A stretch of 64,000 nucleotides of DNA from Mycolicibacterium alvei (lineage in GTDB: Bacteria; Actinomycetota; Actinomycetes; Mycobacteriales; Mycobacteriaceae), in assembly GCF_010727325.1 (NCBI RefSeq), contig NZ_AP022565.1, positions 4,092,001 to 4,156,000 on the forward strand. The letters are read 5' to 3'. The position numbers were made by a program, and so were the translations under genes. Shown in pieces: positions 19,091-27,312 of the stretch. The number at the start of each line of letters is the position of its first letter. Position 1 is the first letter of the stretch. The notes beneath the pieces were generated by a model that had not been told where the DNA came from, ran no database searches, and saw nothing but the letters and a program-made list of their open reading frames with translations.

Positions 19091-20404
19091 CTAGGCCGTC
19101 CACCACGGCCGCAGCGGCAGACCGCCGTCATTGCCGCTCTCGTCGAGTTTGACGGCCAGAACCTGGTGTAGCTGAACGATATTCGTCTCGAAGCCGAGCC
19201 GGGACCCGGCCATGTACAGGCCCCACACCTTTGCGGTGGGCAGCCCGACCTCGGCGACGGCGGCGTCCCAGTGCTCGACGAGGTTGGCGCACCAGTCGCG
19301 CAGCGTCATGGCGTAATGGTGGCGCAGGTTCTCCTCGTGCATGACCTCAAGACCGACGTCCTGCACTTCGGTGATGATGCGCCCGGAGCCGGTCAGCTCC
19401 CCGTCCGGGAACACGTAGCGGTCGATGAACCCCCCGGCGGCCGCTCCGCTGCGGTTGTCGTGACGGGTGATGCAGTGGTTGAGCAACAGCGCGCCGGGGC
19501 GCATCTTCGACTGCAGGAAACCGAAGTACGACGGGTAGTTGTGCACTCCGATGTGCTCGGTCAGGCCGATCGAGGACACCGCGTCGAAACCGGTCTCGGC
19601 GATGTCGCGGTAGTCGCCGTGCCGCACCTCGGCCAGGTCTTCGAGCCCTTCGCTGACGATGGCCTGTTGTGCCCAGCGGGCCTGCTCCCGCGACAGCGTC
19701 ACCCCGAGCGCGTTGACGCCGTGGCGTGCCGCGTAACGCACCATGCCGCCCCACCCGCAGCCGACGTCGAGCAACCGGTCGCCCGGCTGTAGCCGCAGCT
19801 TCTCGAACACCAGTCGGTACTTGTTGTCCTGTGCCTCTTCCAGGCTGGCGTCGGTGTCCGGGTAGCACGCGCAGGTGTAGGTCATCGACGGCCCGAGCAC
19901 CCATTCGTAGAAGGTGTTCGACACGTCGTAGTGATGGTGGATCGCGTCGGCATCACGGGTCTTGCTGTGCCGCAGGCCTTCCACCACTCGCCGCCATCGC
20001 GGCAGGGCTTCCTGGGGCGGTGGTGCGATGGGTTTGAGGTGCTCGATGCCGATGGAGCGGACGATGTTGGCCAGCACCCGGGCGGACGGACGCTTGAACG
20101 CCATCTTCTCGGCCAGCGCGCACAGCAGCGGATACGGGTCGCCCGGATGTACCCCGTACATGTCGAGGTCGCCGGACACATATGCGCGGGCCAGGCCCAG
20201 ATCACCTGGGGCAGTCGCCAGATACGTGGTGCCGCGCGGGGTCTTGAGGTCCAGTCCGAGGGTGGCATCGACCGGGCCGGAGGCGCTGCCGTCGTACGCG
20301 GTGAATTTCAGGGGTTGGGACCCTGACGCGAAGATCTCCAGGATCTCGGCGAGGTTGAGTTTGCGATCGCCTGCGTGCGTCGAGTGTTCCTTGAAGGTGG
20401 TCAT
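19091..20404 (-). CDS. Cyclopropane-fatty-acid-synthase-type SAM methyltransferase (Rv3720 orthologue)
   Basis: I use ATG 20404 (MTTFKEHSTH), 437 residues; the longer open frame would run into the upstream gene. The N-terminal 150 residues form the lipid-binding domain seen in CFA synthases, and the SAM site is LLDVGCGWGG (211-220), with GVTLSREQ and SIGLTEHIG following. It should add a methyl or methylene group to an unsaturated phospholipid acyl chain. The FAD oxidoreductase gene lies 13 bases upstream in the same direction; such methyltransferase/oxidoreductase pairs make 10-methyl branched (tuberculostearic-type) acids by methylation then reduction, a likely but unproven role here. Confidence 0.88.
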   Translation of the reverse strand: MTTFKEHSTHAGDRKLNLAEILEIFASGSQPLKFTAYDGSASGPVDATLGLDLKTPRGTTYLATAPGDLGLARAYVSGDLDMYGVHPGDPYPLLCALAEKMAFKRPSARVLANIVRSIGIEHLKPIAPPPQEALPRWRRVVEGLRHSKTRDADAIHHHYDVSNTFYEWVLGPSMTYTCACYPDTDASLEEAQDNKYRLVFEKLRLQPGDRLLDVGCGWGGMVRYAARHGVNALGVTLSREQARWAQQAIVSEGLEDLAEVRHGDYRDIAETGFDAVSSIGLTEHIGVHNYPSYFGFLQSKMRPGALLLNHCITRHDNRSGAAAGGFIDRYVFPDGELTGSGRIITEVQDVGLEVMHEENLRHHYAMTLRDWCANLVEHWDAAVAEVGLPTAKVWGLYMAGSRLGFETNIVQLHQVLAVKLDESGNDGGLPLRPWWTA

Positions 20405-20417
20405 CGCTGTTCTCCGT

Positions 20418-21797
20418 TCATCGGCGCAGCACGGCTTTCGAGTACAGGTCAAACAGTCGCGAATCGGGATCGTAGGACTTCTTGAGGGTCTGGTAGGCCT
20501 CGCCACCGTAGAGGTTGTCGAAATCCTCACGCGAATAATAGGAATCCGAATACAGGGACTTGTGTCCGTCGAGTTCGCTGACCTTGGCCTCGATCAGCTT
20601 GTTGGTGTGTGCTTCGACCGGGCCGACCGGAACCGAGGACCAGAATCCGACGTTGACGTACGTGTGATGGGGCCGCAGTGGATAGAGCGGCCAGCGGGAT
20701 TCCTCGCGTAAGCGCAGGGGGCACAGCCAGATCGGTTCGATCGGCACGTTCTCCAGGAACCACGAGAGGAACCGTTCACAGTTTTCTATGGGCACCTCGA
20801 TGTCCTGCACCACCCGCTCGCGGGGCGGGCGGCCGTGCCGTTTCTCGATCCGGTCGGCGATGCCGAACCGCTGGTCGTAGCCGATGAGCTTCCAGTAGAA
20901 GCTGCTGCGGCGCAGCTTGCGGGGCCAGAGCCGCCGGATCGTCGGGTTCTGCGCGCCGAATGCCCGTGAACACCAGAACCAGTCGGTGTCCCATCGCCAC
21001 AGGTAGTCGTGAATCGTCAGCCGGTCGTGCTTTTCACCGTGCGCATGCTGGATCGAGCGGTAGTAGATGTTCTGGCCGGTGTAGTCGCTGACCGGGCCCG
21101 GTGTCGTCGTCTTGAAGCCGACACACAGGTAGCTTTCGTCGGCGCTGAACACGACGCCGTCGAGGTAATCGACCGGCTCGCCGTCGAGTCCGCCGGTCTC
21201 GATGATCCGGTCCATCGCCGAGACGAGCTCGGCCAGTGAGTGAAAGCGCAGGTGGCGCAGGCTGACAAATGGTGTGACCGGCTCGAGTTCGATCCGAAGT
21301 CGGGTCGAATACCCCAGCGTGCCATAAGAATTGGGAAATGTTCGAAACAAGTCGCCATGCTGGTCCGGCGATGCGGTGACGATTTCGCCTGCCCCGGTGA
21401 GGATGTCCATCTCCAGCACCGATTCGTGCGGCAGACCGTTGCGGAACGACGTCGACTCGATACCGAGCCCGGTGACCGCACCACCCAGCGTGATGGTCTT
21501 GAGTTGCGGCACCACCAGTGGGGCCAGACCGTGCGGCAGCGTCGCCGCCACCAAGTCCTCGTAGGTGCACATGCCGGCCACGTCGGCCGTGCGGGCTTGG
21601 ACGTCGACCGCAATCACATTGGTCAGACCCGTTACGTCCAAACCGCTGACGCCACTGCGATCGCGCACGCGAAACAGGTTCGACGTGGGCTTGGCAAGCC
21701 GCACCGTCGAATTGGGCGGCATGGCACGGTAACTGTCCAGGAGGCGCTGCACACCCAGGGCATGGACAGCTTGTGCGTCAGTCGTAGCAACGGACAC
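20418..21797 (-). CDS. FAD-binding oxidoreductase (Rv3719 orthologue, PCMH-type)
   Basis: This 459-residue flavoprotein has an N-terminal PCMH-type FAD domain: VRLAKPTSNLFR, then CTYEDLVAATLPHGLAPLVVPQLKTITLGGAVTGLGIES, the core cofactor-binding stretch (about 75-125). The C-terminal half is like the DHCR24 group of reductases that act on C=C bonds. It pairs with the downstream methyltransferase and could reduce a 10-methylene acyl intermediate. The start is GTG 21797, divergent from the polyketide-cyclase-like gene. No signal peptide is seen. Confidence 0.86.
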   Translation of the reverse strand: MSVATTDAQAVHALGVQRLLDSYRAMPPNSTVRLAKPTSNLFRVRDRSGVSGLDVTGLTNVIAVDVQARTADVAGMCTYEDLVAATLPHGLAPLVVPQLKTITLGGAVTGLGIESTSFRNGLPHESVLEMDILTGAGEIVTASPDQHGDLFRTFPNSYGTLGYSTRLRIELEPVTPFVSLRHLRFHSLAELVSAMDRIIETGGLDGEPVDYLDGVVFSADESYLCVGFKTTTPGPVSDYTGQNIYYRSIQHAHGEKHDRLTIHDYLWRWDTDWFWCSRAFGAQNPTIRRLWPRKLRRSSFYWKLIGYDQRFGIADRIEKRHGRPPRERVVQDIEVPIENCERFLSWFLENVPIEPIWLCPLRLREESRWPLYPLRPHHTYVNVGFWSSVPVGPVEAHTNKLIEAKVSELDGHKSLYSDSYYSREDFDNLYGGEAYQTLKKSYDPDSRLFDLYSKAVLRR

Positions 21798-21862
21798 ACA
21801 TATACGCTAGTCGGAGGTTGCCGACCTTGCGACCGCAGACACGAGTTGAAGGAGTTTCAGTC

Positions 21863-22300
21863 ATGGGACAGGTCAGTGCGGTCAGCACGGTTCTGATCAA
21901 CGCCGAGCCGGCCGCTGTGTTCGCCGCCATCGCGGACTACCAGACCGTGCGCCCGAAGATCCTTTCCTCGCACTACCGCGATTACCAGGTGCTCGAGGGT
22001 GGTCAGGGTGCAGGCACCGTGGCGAGTTGGAAGCTGCAGGCCACCGAGTCGCGGGTGCGTGACATCAAGGCCTCGGTGGATGCGGCCGGTCACACGGTGA
22101 TCGAGAAGGACGCCAACTCCAGCCTGGTGACCAACTGGACCGTCGCCCCCGCGGGCAACGGATCGTCGGTCAACCTCAAGACCAGCTGGACCGGTGCCGG
22201 CGGCGTCAAGGGGTTCTTCGAGAAGACGTTCGCACCGCTGGGGCTGCGCAAGATCCAGGACGAGGTGCTGGCGAACCTGAAGAGAGAAGTCGAAAGCTAG
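21863..22300 (+). CDS. SRPBCC/polyketide-cyclase-like protein (Rv3718c orthologue)
   Basis: This 145-residue START/Bet-v1-like protein begins at ATG 21863, with an AAGGAG-type ribosome site 9 bases upstream. It shows the fold order of the family: VSTVLINAEPAAVFAAIADY, a beta-rich middle (GTVASWKLQATESRVRDIKA) and a long C-terminal helix (GLRKIQDEVLANLKREVES). It probably binds a hydrophobic small molecule or lipid; no catalytic role can be assigned. Its TAG and the amidase stop share the same CTAG. Confidence 0.85.
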   Translation: MGQVSAVSTVLINAEPAAVFAAIADYQTVRPKILSSHYRDYQVLEGGQGAGTVASWKLQATESRVRDIKASVDAAGHTVIEKDANSSLVTNWTVAPAGNGSSVNLKTSWTGAGGVKGFFEKTFAPLGLRKIQDEVLANLKREVES

Positions 22301-23067
22301 CCCGCCGGGGTCGCGGCCTGGGTGCCCAGGAAGGCCACGACGCCCCGAGCGATGGCCTCGGCGTACTTCTGCTGACCCTCCGGGGTCTTCATCAGGCTGG
22401 AGTCGACCGGGTTCTTCATGTTGCCGCACTCGACGAGGATCGACGGGAACTGCGCCAGGTTGAGCCCGGCGATGTCCGAGCGGGCGTCCAGGCCGCCCGA
22501 ACCGATGTAGGTGGCGGGCGGGATACCCGACGCGGACAGTTGATCGCGCATGGTCTTGGCGAACTGCACTGACGGTCCGGCCTGCGCATTGTTCAGTGGC
22601 GGCGACGAGTAGAGCACGTGGAAGCCGCGACCGTTGGCCGGGCCGCCGTCGGCGTGGATGGACACGATGGCGTTGGGGCGCAGTGCGTTGGCCATCGATG
22701 CGCGTTCGTCGACGCACGGTCCCAGCGCGTTGTCGTTGCCGCGCGACATCGCGGTGCGCACCCCCAGCTGGTTCAGGATGGCGCGCACCCGCAGGGTCGT
22801 GTCCCAGGTGAAGGTGTGTTCGGGGTACCCGTCCTCGGTGGAGGTGCCGCTGGCCTGGCAGTCCTTGGTGCCGCCGCGGCCCGTCGGCACCTGGCGGCTG
22901 ATCGATCCGTCGTTGGCGCCGTTGTGGCCGGGATCGAGGAAGACGATCTTCCCGGCGACGTTCGATGGGGCGGCGGTGGCGTGAGGTGTGTCGACGACCG
23001 CGGTCGCGGTCGCGGCAAGAAGGACGCAGCTGATCGCCCTGGTCGCTTTGACGGTGCCGACACGCAC
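22297..23067 (-). CDS. ami1: N-acetylmuramoyl-L-alanine amidase (Rv3717/Ami1 orthologue)
   Basis: This exported zinc amidase cleaves the bond between muramic acid and the stem peptide. I use GTG 23067, giving 256 residues with a short signal peptide (ATRAISCVLLAATATAV ending at ATAAP); GTGs at 23085 and 23094 are alternatives. Amidase_3 zinc ligands are visible: His in FLDPGHNGAND, Glu in EDGYPEHTF, His in SIHADGG, and the catalytic Glu in ILVECGNMKN. It matches Rv3717, which lacks a separate wall-binding domain and works in septal peptidoglycan turnover and recycling. Its last bases overlap the convergent SRPBCC gene. Confidence 0.92.
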   Translation of the reverse strand: MRVGTVKATRAISCVLLAATATAVVDTPHATAAPSNVAGKIVFLDPGHNGANDGSISRQVPTGRGGTKDCQASGTSTEDGYPEHTFTWDTTLRVRAILNQLGVRTAMSRGNDNALGPCVDERASMANALRPNAIVSIHADGGPANGRGFHVLYSSPPLNNAQAGPSVQFAKTMRDQLSASGIPPATYIGSGGLDARSDIAGLNLAQFPSILVECGNMKNPVDSSLMKTPEGQQKYAEAIARGVVAFLGTQAATPAG

Positions 23068-23199
23068 GCAGGCTGGGACTCGCACGGGCGCCACGCTAGC
23101 CCGCACGCCGTCTAGGCTGAAAGCTCGAATCGCCGCCGACAGGCGAGAGCAACCAAGTCGAGACCAAGACGCAATCAACACGGCAAGGGGATCCAGTCA

Positions 23200-23532
23200 A
23201 TGCAACCCGGAGGCACACCCGACATGTCGGCGCTGCTGGCGCAGGCGCAGCAGGTACAGCAGCAGCTCATGGAGGCGCAGGAGGCGCTCGCCAATTCCGA
23301 GGTGCACGGCCAGGCCGGTGGCGGACTGGTGCAGGTCACGGTCAAGGGCAGCGGTGAGGTGATCGCGGTGGCCATCGATCCCAAGGTGATCGATCCGTCC
23401 GACCCCGAGACCCTGCAGGACCTCATCGTCGGCGCCCTCGCCGATGCCTCCAATCAGGTGAACACCCTGGCCCAGAGTCGGCTGGGTCCGCTGGCCGGCG
23501 GTCTGGGTGGGTTCGGACTTCCGGGGCAGTGA
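23200..23532 (+). CDS. YbaB/EbfC-family nucleoid-associated protein
   Basis: The 110-residue protein has the YbaB layout: N-terminal helix rich in Gln ([19 protein letters not shown]), the [22 protein letters not shown] strand region, and a C-terminal helix ([19 protein letters not shown]). It binds DNA as a dimer and is genetically tied to recR, which begins one base after its TGA; the two form an operon as in most bacteria (Rv3716c-Rv3715c in H37Rv). Confidence 0.95.
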   Translation: MQPGGTPDMSALLAQAQQVQQQLMEAQEALANSEVHGQAGGGLVQVTVKGSGEVIAVAIDPKVIDPSDPETLQDLIVGALADASNQVNTLAQSRLGPLAGGLGGFGLPGQ

Positions 23533-24144
23533 GTGTTTGAAGGCCCGGTCCAGGATCTGATCGACGAACTCGGCAAGCTGCCGGGGATCGGGCCCAAGAG
23601 CGCGCAGCGGATCGCCTTTCACCTGCTGAGCGTCGAACCGCCCGACATCGACCGGCTGACCGCGGTGTTGGGCCGCGTCCGTGACGGCGTCACCTTCTGC
23701 GCGGTGTGCGGCAACGTCTCCGATGAGGAACGATGCCGAATCTGCAAGGATTCGCGCCGCGATGCCTCGCTGATCTGCGTCGTCGAGGAACCCAAGGATG
23801 TGCAGGCTGTCGAGCGCACCCGTGAGTTCCGCGGCCGCTATCACGTCCTGGGTGGGGCACTGGATCCGTTGTCAGGTATCGGGCCCGATCAGTTGCGCAT
23901 CCGGGAGCTGCTCAACCGGATCGGTGAACGGGTCGACGGCGTCGACGTGGCCGAGGTGATCATCGCCACCGACCCGAACACCGAGGGTGAGGCCACCGCG
24001 ACCTATCTGGTCCGGATGCTGCGCGACATCCCCGGCCTGAGTGTCACCCGCATCGCCTCGGGCCTGCCGATGGGTGGTGACCTGGAGTTCGCCGACGAGC
24101 TCACCCTGAGCCGGGCATTGGCCGGCCGCCGCGCTCTCACCTAA
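23533..24144 (+). CDS. recR: Recombination mediator RecR
   Basis: The 203-residue recombination protein has an N-terminal helix-hairpin-helix ([17 protein letters not shown], residues 16-32), a four-cysteine zinc finger (Cys56, Cys59, Cys68, Cys71) and a Toprim domain ([16 protein letters not shown], then [18 protein letters not shown]). It works with RecF/RecO to load RecA at single-stranded gaps. It starts with GTG directly after the YbaB stop. Palindromic repeat A begins five bases after its TAA. Confidence 0.97.
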   Translation: MFEGPVQDLIDELGKLPGIGPKSAQRIAFHLLSVEPPDIDRLTAVLGRVRDGVTFCAVCGNVSDEERCRICKDSRRDASLICVVEEPKDVQAVERTREFRGRYHVLGGALDPLSGIGPDQLRIRELLNRIGERVDGVDVAEVIIATDPNTEGEATATYLVRMLRDIPGLSVTRIASGLPMGGDLEFADELTLSRALAGRRALT

Positions 24145-24148
24145 TTTC

Positions 24149-24180
24149 GCCGAAACGGTATTTCAGCAGAAAATGTGCGA
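24149..24180 (+). repeat. Palindromic repeat, copy A (left arm and core only)
   Basis: CCGAAACGGTATTTCAGCAG (24150-24169) is followed by core AAAATGTGCGAGT. This matches the left arm and core of the family, but the right arm is missing, replaced by the decayed AbiEi/DUF559 gene whose first codons overlap the core. Confidence 0.75.
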
Positions 24181-24430
24181 GTGGGGGAGGTACACGTCGG
24201 CACTGAAGCCATCGCGAAAGGTCTCGTGACCCGATATGAGCTGTCCACATTCCCCGAAATCATGTGCCTTCCCTGCGCGACCGGACTGTGGGCGCATGGC
24301 TGTGGACGCACCGCGAAGGCTCGTGTCCGGGGTCGCGGCTTCGGCTCTGCACGGAGCTGAGTGGATTGACGACGATGTCGCGATCGAGCTCGTCTGGGGC
24401 ATTGACGGCCCGTGGTTGGGACGGCGCCCT
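24175..24430 (+). pseudogene. Decayed N-terminal fragment of an AbiEi-like/DUF559 gene
   Basis: Three frames in succession carry pieces similar to the gene at 16016-16911. VHVGTEAIAKGLVTRYELS matches FIGTEALSAGVVNRYQLS; after a gap of about 12 residues SLRDRTVGAWLW matches SLRQRSTAAWLW; then, one more frame on, VSGVAASALHGAEWIDDDVAIEL matches IAGAAASALHGSKWVADDVPIEL. Nothing after about residue 95 of the family remains. It is a dead gene lying between repeat copies A and B, just after recR, the position of Rv3714c in H37Rv. Confidence 0.85.
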
Positions 24431-24494
24431 CCGCGAAACTGCATTCCGGCCGCGGAAGTACGGGTAGCAGCCTGCTGGAATGCAGTTTCGGCGA
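24431..24494 (+). repeat. Palindromic repeat, copy B
   Basis: GAAACTGCATTCC (24435-24447) is perfectly complementary to GGAATGCAGTTTC (24477-24489), and flanking bases extend the stem imperfectly. The loop contains GAAGTACGGGTAGCAG, related to the cores of the other copies. It ends 20 bases before the MBL hydrolase start and probably forms part of that gene's leader. Confidence 0.85.
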
Positions 24495-24513
24495 GAGCCA
24501 CTACCGTCGAATC

Positions 24514-25221
24514 ATGCCTGACCTACTCCAGATGTCGGCCTCGCTCTATCGATTGCGCATCCCCGGTGAACGCGCACACCTGCTCAACAGCTACCTGTGG
24601 ACCGAGTCCGACGGGGTCACGTTGATCGACACCGGTTGGCCGGACAGCGCCGGGTTGATTACCGACGCGCTCACCACGCTGGGTATGCGGCGCATCCACG
24701 TCAAGCGCATCGTGCTCACCCACTTCCACGAGGACCATTGCGGCTCGGCCGCAGAGATCGCCGCATGGTCTGACGTGGAGGTCATCGCCGGTGCGGGCGA
24801 CGCCGGGTACGTGCGCGGCGAGCCGGGTCCGCTGCCGGTGTTGACCGACTCGGAGCGGACACTTCGCCCAGATATCGACGAACCTCCGAACGGTCCGGCC
24901 TGCCGGGTGGATCGGGTGGTGAGCGACGGTGACGTACTCGAATTCGCCGGCGGTGCCCGGGTGATCGAGATTCCTGGCCACACCCCGGGCAGCATCGCGC
25001 TGTACCTGCCGGATGCCGACGCCGTGCTTACGGGTGATGCGATCGCCGAGTTCAACGGCCGGCTGATCCTCGGGGTGTTCAACACCGACCGGGCGGCAGC
25101 CTCCCGTGCGGTGGGGATTCTCGCCGCCACCGGGGCGCAGCGTGCCGGATTCGGCCATGGGGAGCCGATTCTCGTCGATGCCGCTGCACGGATCGCCAAG
25201 GCGGTCGACGCTTTCGCATAA
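24514..25221 (+). CDS. MBL-fold metallo-hydrolase
   Basis: The 235-residue metallo-beta-lactamase-fold hydrolase has the metal site THFHEDHCG (His70, His72, Asp74, His75), a second histidine in EIPGHTPGSIALYLP, Asp in VLTGDAI and a terminal FGHGEPI. I start at ATG 24514 (MPDLLQMSASLYRLRI); the open frame runs further left only through the repeat and the dead gene. The family includes glyoxalase II-like thioesterases and lactonases; the substrate cannot be chosen. The gene is framed by repeat copies B and C. Confidence 0.85.
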   Translation: MPDLLQMSASLYRLRIPGERAHLLNSYLWTESDGVTLIDTGWPDSAGLITDALTTLGMRRIHVKRIVLTHFHEDHCGSAAEIAAWSDVEVIAGAGDAGYVRGEPGPLPVLTDSERTLRPDIDEPPNGPACRVDRVVSDGDVLEFAGGARVIEIPGHTPGSIALYLPDADAVLTGDAIAEFNGRLILGVFNTDRAAASRAVGILAATGAQRAGFGHGEPILVDAAARIAKAVDAFA

Positions 25222-25223
25222 CT

Positions 25224-25290
25224 GCCGCGAAACGGTATTCCGGCAGGAAAAGTTCGGGTAACGGTCTGTGCTGGAATACCGTTTCGGCGC
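25224..25290 (+). repeat. Palindromic repeat, copy C
   Basis: GAAACGGTATTCC (25229-25241) pairs perfectly with GGAATACCGTTTC (25273-25285). The core AAAAGTTCGGGTAACGGTCTG resembles copies A, E and F. It begins two bases after the MBL hydrolase TAA and ends before the convergent gatD stop, so it could also act as a bidirectional terminator. Confidence 0.87.
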
Positions 25291-25310
25291 AAGAGTCGCG
25301 AAAGCGCGAG

Positions 25311-26021
25311 CTACGCCCGGCGCGGGGCGGCCAGGCGTTCGCGGCGCAGCAGATCGACCTCGGGCAGCTGAAGAGGCGGCAGTTCACCGACGACTTGCGA
25401 AAGCAGGTGATCGGCCAGCTCCGGATTGCGCGCCAGGCATGGCCCATGGAGATAGGTGGCTATCACGCTGCCCTGCACGGCCCCGTCGAATCCATCGCCC
25501 AACCGGTTTCCCGCACCCTTGGTGACTGCGGCCAGCGGCCGGGCATCGGGGCCCAGAACCGTTCCGCCACGGTGGTTTTCGAATCCGGTCAACGGCTGCG
25601 AAAGTCCATCCAGGAGTGGCTTCGAGGCTACCTCGCCGATGGTCCGGGTCTCCTGCGGTGAGGTGGTGACGTCGAGCAGTCCGACGCCCTCGACCCGTTC
25701 ACCGGCGGAGGTCTCGTACCAGTGTCCGAGCACCTGGATGGCCGCGCAGATGGCAAGCACCGGGGCGCCTCGCGAAACCGCCTGTTGCAGACCGGGATAC
25801 CGGGTCAGGTGTTTGGTGGCCAGCCGCTGCGCATAGTCCTCGGCGCCGCCGAGGGTGTACAGATCCAGGGAGTCGGGTACGGCGTCATCCAGCGTGATCT
25901 CCACGATCTCGGCGTCGATGCCGCGCAGCCGCAACCGTTGCCGCAGTACCACCGCATTGCCGCTGTCGCCGTAGGTGCCCATCACGTCGGGCAGGACCAG
26001 CCCGATCTGCACAGCACTCAT
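25311..26021 (-). CDS. gatD: Lipid II isoglutaminyl synthase glutaminase subunit
   Basis: The 236-residue class I glutamine amidotransferase has the nucleophile in LAICAAIQVLGH (Cys92) and a catalytic histidine in ATYLHGPCLARNP (about 190). With MurT it amidates the alpha-carboxyl of D-isoglutamate on lipid II, a modification needed for efficient peptidoglycan cross-linking. It overlaps the murT stop by four bases (ATGA) and corresponds to Rv3713 (cobQ2) in H37Rv. Confidence 0.94.
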   Translation of the reverse strand: MSAVQIGLVLPDVMGTYGDSGNAVVLRQRLRLRGIDAEIVEITLDDAVPDSLDLYTLGGAEDYAQRLATKHLTRYPGLQQAVSRGAPVLAICAAIQVLGHWYETSAGERVEGVGLLDVTTSPQETRTIGEVASKPLLDGLSQPLTGFENHRGGTVLGPDARPLAAVTKGAGNRLGDGFDGAVQGSVIATYLHGPCLARNPELADHLLSQVVGELPPLQLPEVDLLRRERLAAPRRA

Positions 26022-27238
26022 GAGATCCGCCGATTCAGTTGCAGGAACGCGGTGTAGTTGGCGATCACCTCGACGTGCCCTGGTGGGCAGGAGCCGATCG
26101 CGGCGACGGTGTCGTGCACCAGCGAGTGTTCGACGCCGGCGTACCCGAGCCGCACCGCCAGGTCGGTGCCGCGCTCACCGGCAGCGACCACGACCGTGTC
26201 ATCAAAATGTTCGAACCGGACATCCCACAACCACGACAGGTCCTCGCCGTCGGGCACCTGCCCGTTGACGGAGATGACGACGCCGGCTCCGTGCTTGTCC
26301 ACCATGGACAGCGCTTCCTGCCAGCCGGCCGGGTTCTTGGCGAGCAGGATCCGGGCGGTGTGCGCGCCGATCTGCACGATGCGGTATCGACCGGCCACTT
26401 CGTCGACGGTCGATACCGCCGCGACTGCGGCAGCCGGATCCGCGCCGAGTGCCACCGCGGCGGCGACGGCCTGGGTGGCGTTGCCGCGGTTGACGGCGCC
26501 GGGCAGGGCCAGTGTCATCGGTAGGACGAGACCGTCCGGACCGTAGATGTGGGTGTCGTCGAACCACCACTGCGGGCTGGGCCGCTTGAAGTCGGTGCCC
26601 GTGGAGCGCCAGTCCCGCCCGTCGCGCACGATGATCTCGCCGGACCGCGGGCAGCTCACCGAGTCACCCGACCAGCTGCCGCCGGCGGCCACCCACACCA
26701 CGTTGGGGCTGTCATAGGCGGCCGAGGTCATCAGCACGTCGTCGCAGTTGGCCACGATCACCGCGTCGCGGTGGCGCGCCAGCCCGCCGCGCAGGGTGCG
26801 TTCGATGTGGTTGATCTCACCGACCCGGTCGAGCTGATCGCGGGACAGGTTCAGCAGGACGATCACCGACGGTTCCACGGCGTCCGACACGTGCGGGACG
26901 TGCATCTCGTCGACTTCCAGGGCCGCCAGCTCGGCGTCGCGCGCCGCGGCCAGTGCCGCGACCAGGCCGGCGTCCATGTTGGCGCCCTCGGAGTTGCTGG
27001 CCACGGGACCAAGCGTGGCCAGCGCGGCCGCGGCCATCCGGGTGGTGGTCGATTTGCCGTTCGTACCGGTCACGACGATGCTGCGGCGTCCCTGTCCCAG
27101 CTGTTCAAGGATCGAGCGGTCCAGCGTCATAGCGACCAGTCCGCCGATCATCGCGCCCGCGCCGCGGCCGGTAACGCGCGACGCCCAGCGTGCGGTTGCT
27201 CCCGCGGCCAGTGCGGCGCGCCCTCGGATGGTCAGCAT
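26018..27238 (-). CDS. murT: Lipid II isoglutaminyl synthase Mur-ligase-like subunit
   Basis: This 406-residue Mur-ligase-like protein has the ATP site VVTGTNGKSTTT (56-67), LEVDEMHVPHV and NLSRDQLDR of the central domain, and a C-terminal domain of the MurT type (DUF1727). It activates the lipid II substrate for amidation with ammonia from GatD. The zinc-ribbon insert known from staphylococcal MurT is reduced: only one cysteine of the SCPRSGE segment and a lone upstream ANCDD cysteine remain. It corresponds to Rv3712 and is the first gene of the murT-gatD unit. Confidence 0.93.
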   Translation of the reverse strand: MLTIRGRAALAAGATARWASRVTGRGAGAMIGGLVAMTLDRSILEQLGQGRRSIVVTGTNGKSTTTRMAAAALATLGPVASNSEGANMDAGLVAALAAARDAELAALEVDEMHVPHVSDAVEPSVIVLLNLSRDQLDRVGEINHIERTLRGGLARHRDAVIVANCDDVLMTSAAYDSPNVVWVAAGGSWSGDSVSCPRSGEIIVRDGRDWRSTGTDFKRPSPQWWFDDTHIYGPDGLVLPMTLALPGAVNRGNATQAVAAAVALGADPAAAVAAVSTVDEVAGRYRIVQIGAHTARILLAKNPAGWQEALSMVDKHGAGVVISVNGQVPDGEDLSWLWDVRFEHFDDTVVVAAGERGTDLAVRLGYAGVEHSLVHDTVAAIGSCPPGHVEVIANYTAFLQLNRRIS

Positions 27239-27312
27239 TCCGGCGATTTTAGGGGCACGACACGCAAGCGCGCCGGGCGACTCTGTCGGGCCTGCGTGCC
27301 ATCCTGACGAAT

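Noticed and set aside
24514..25221. MBL hydrolase plus flanking repeats B and C as a composite mobile element
   Set aside because: Repeats flank other genes in the same way, no target duplication is visible, and the hydrolase reads as an ordinary intact gene.
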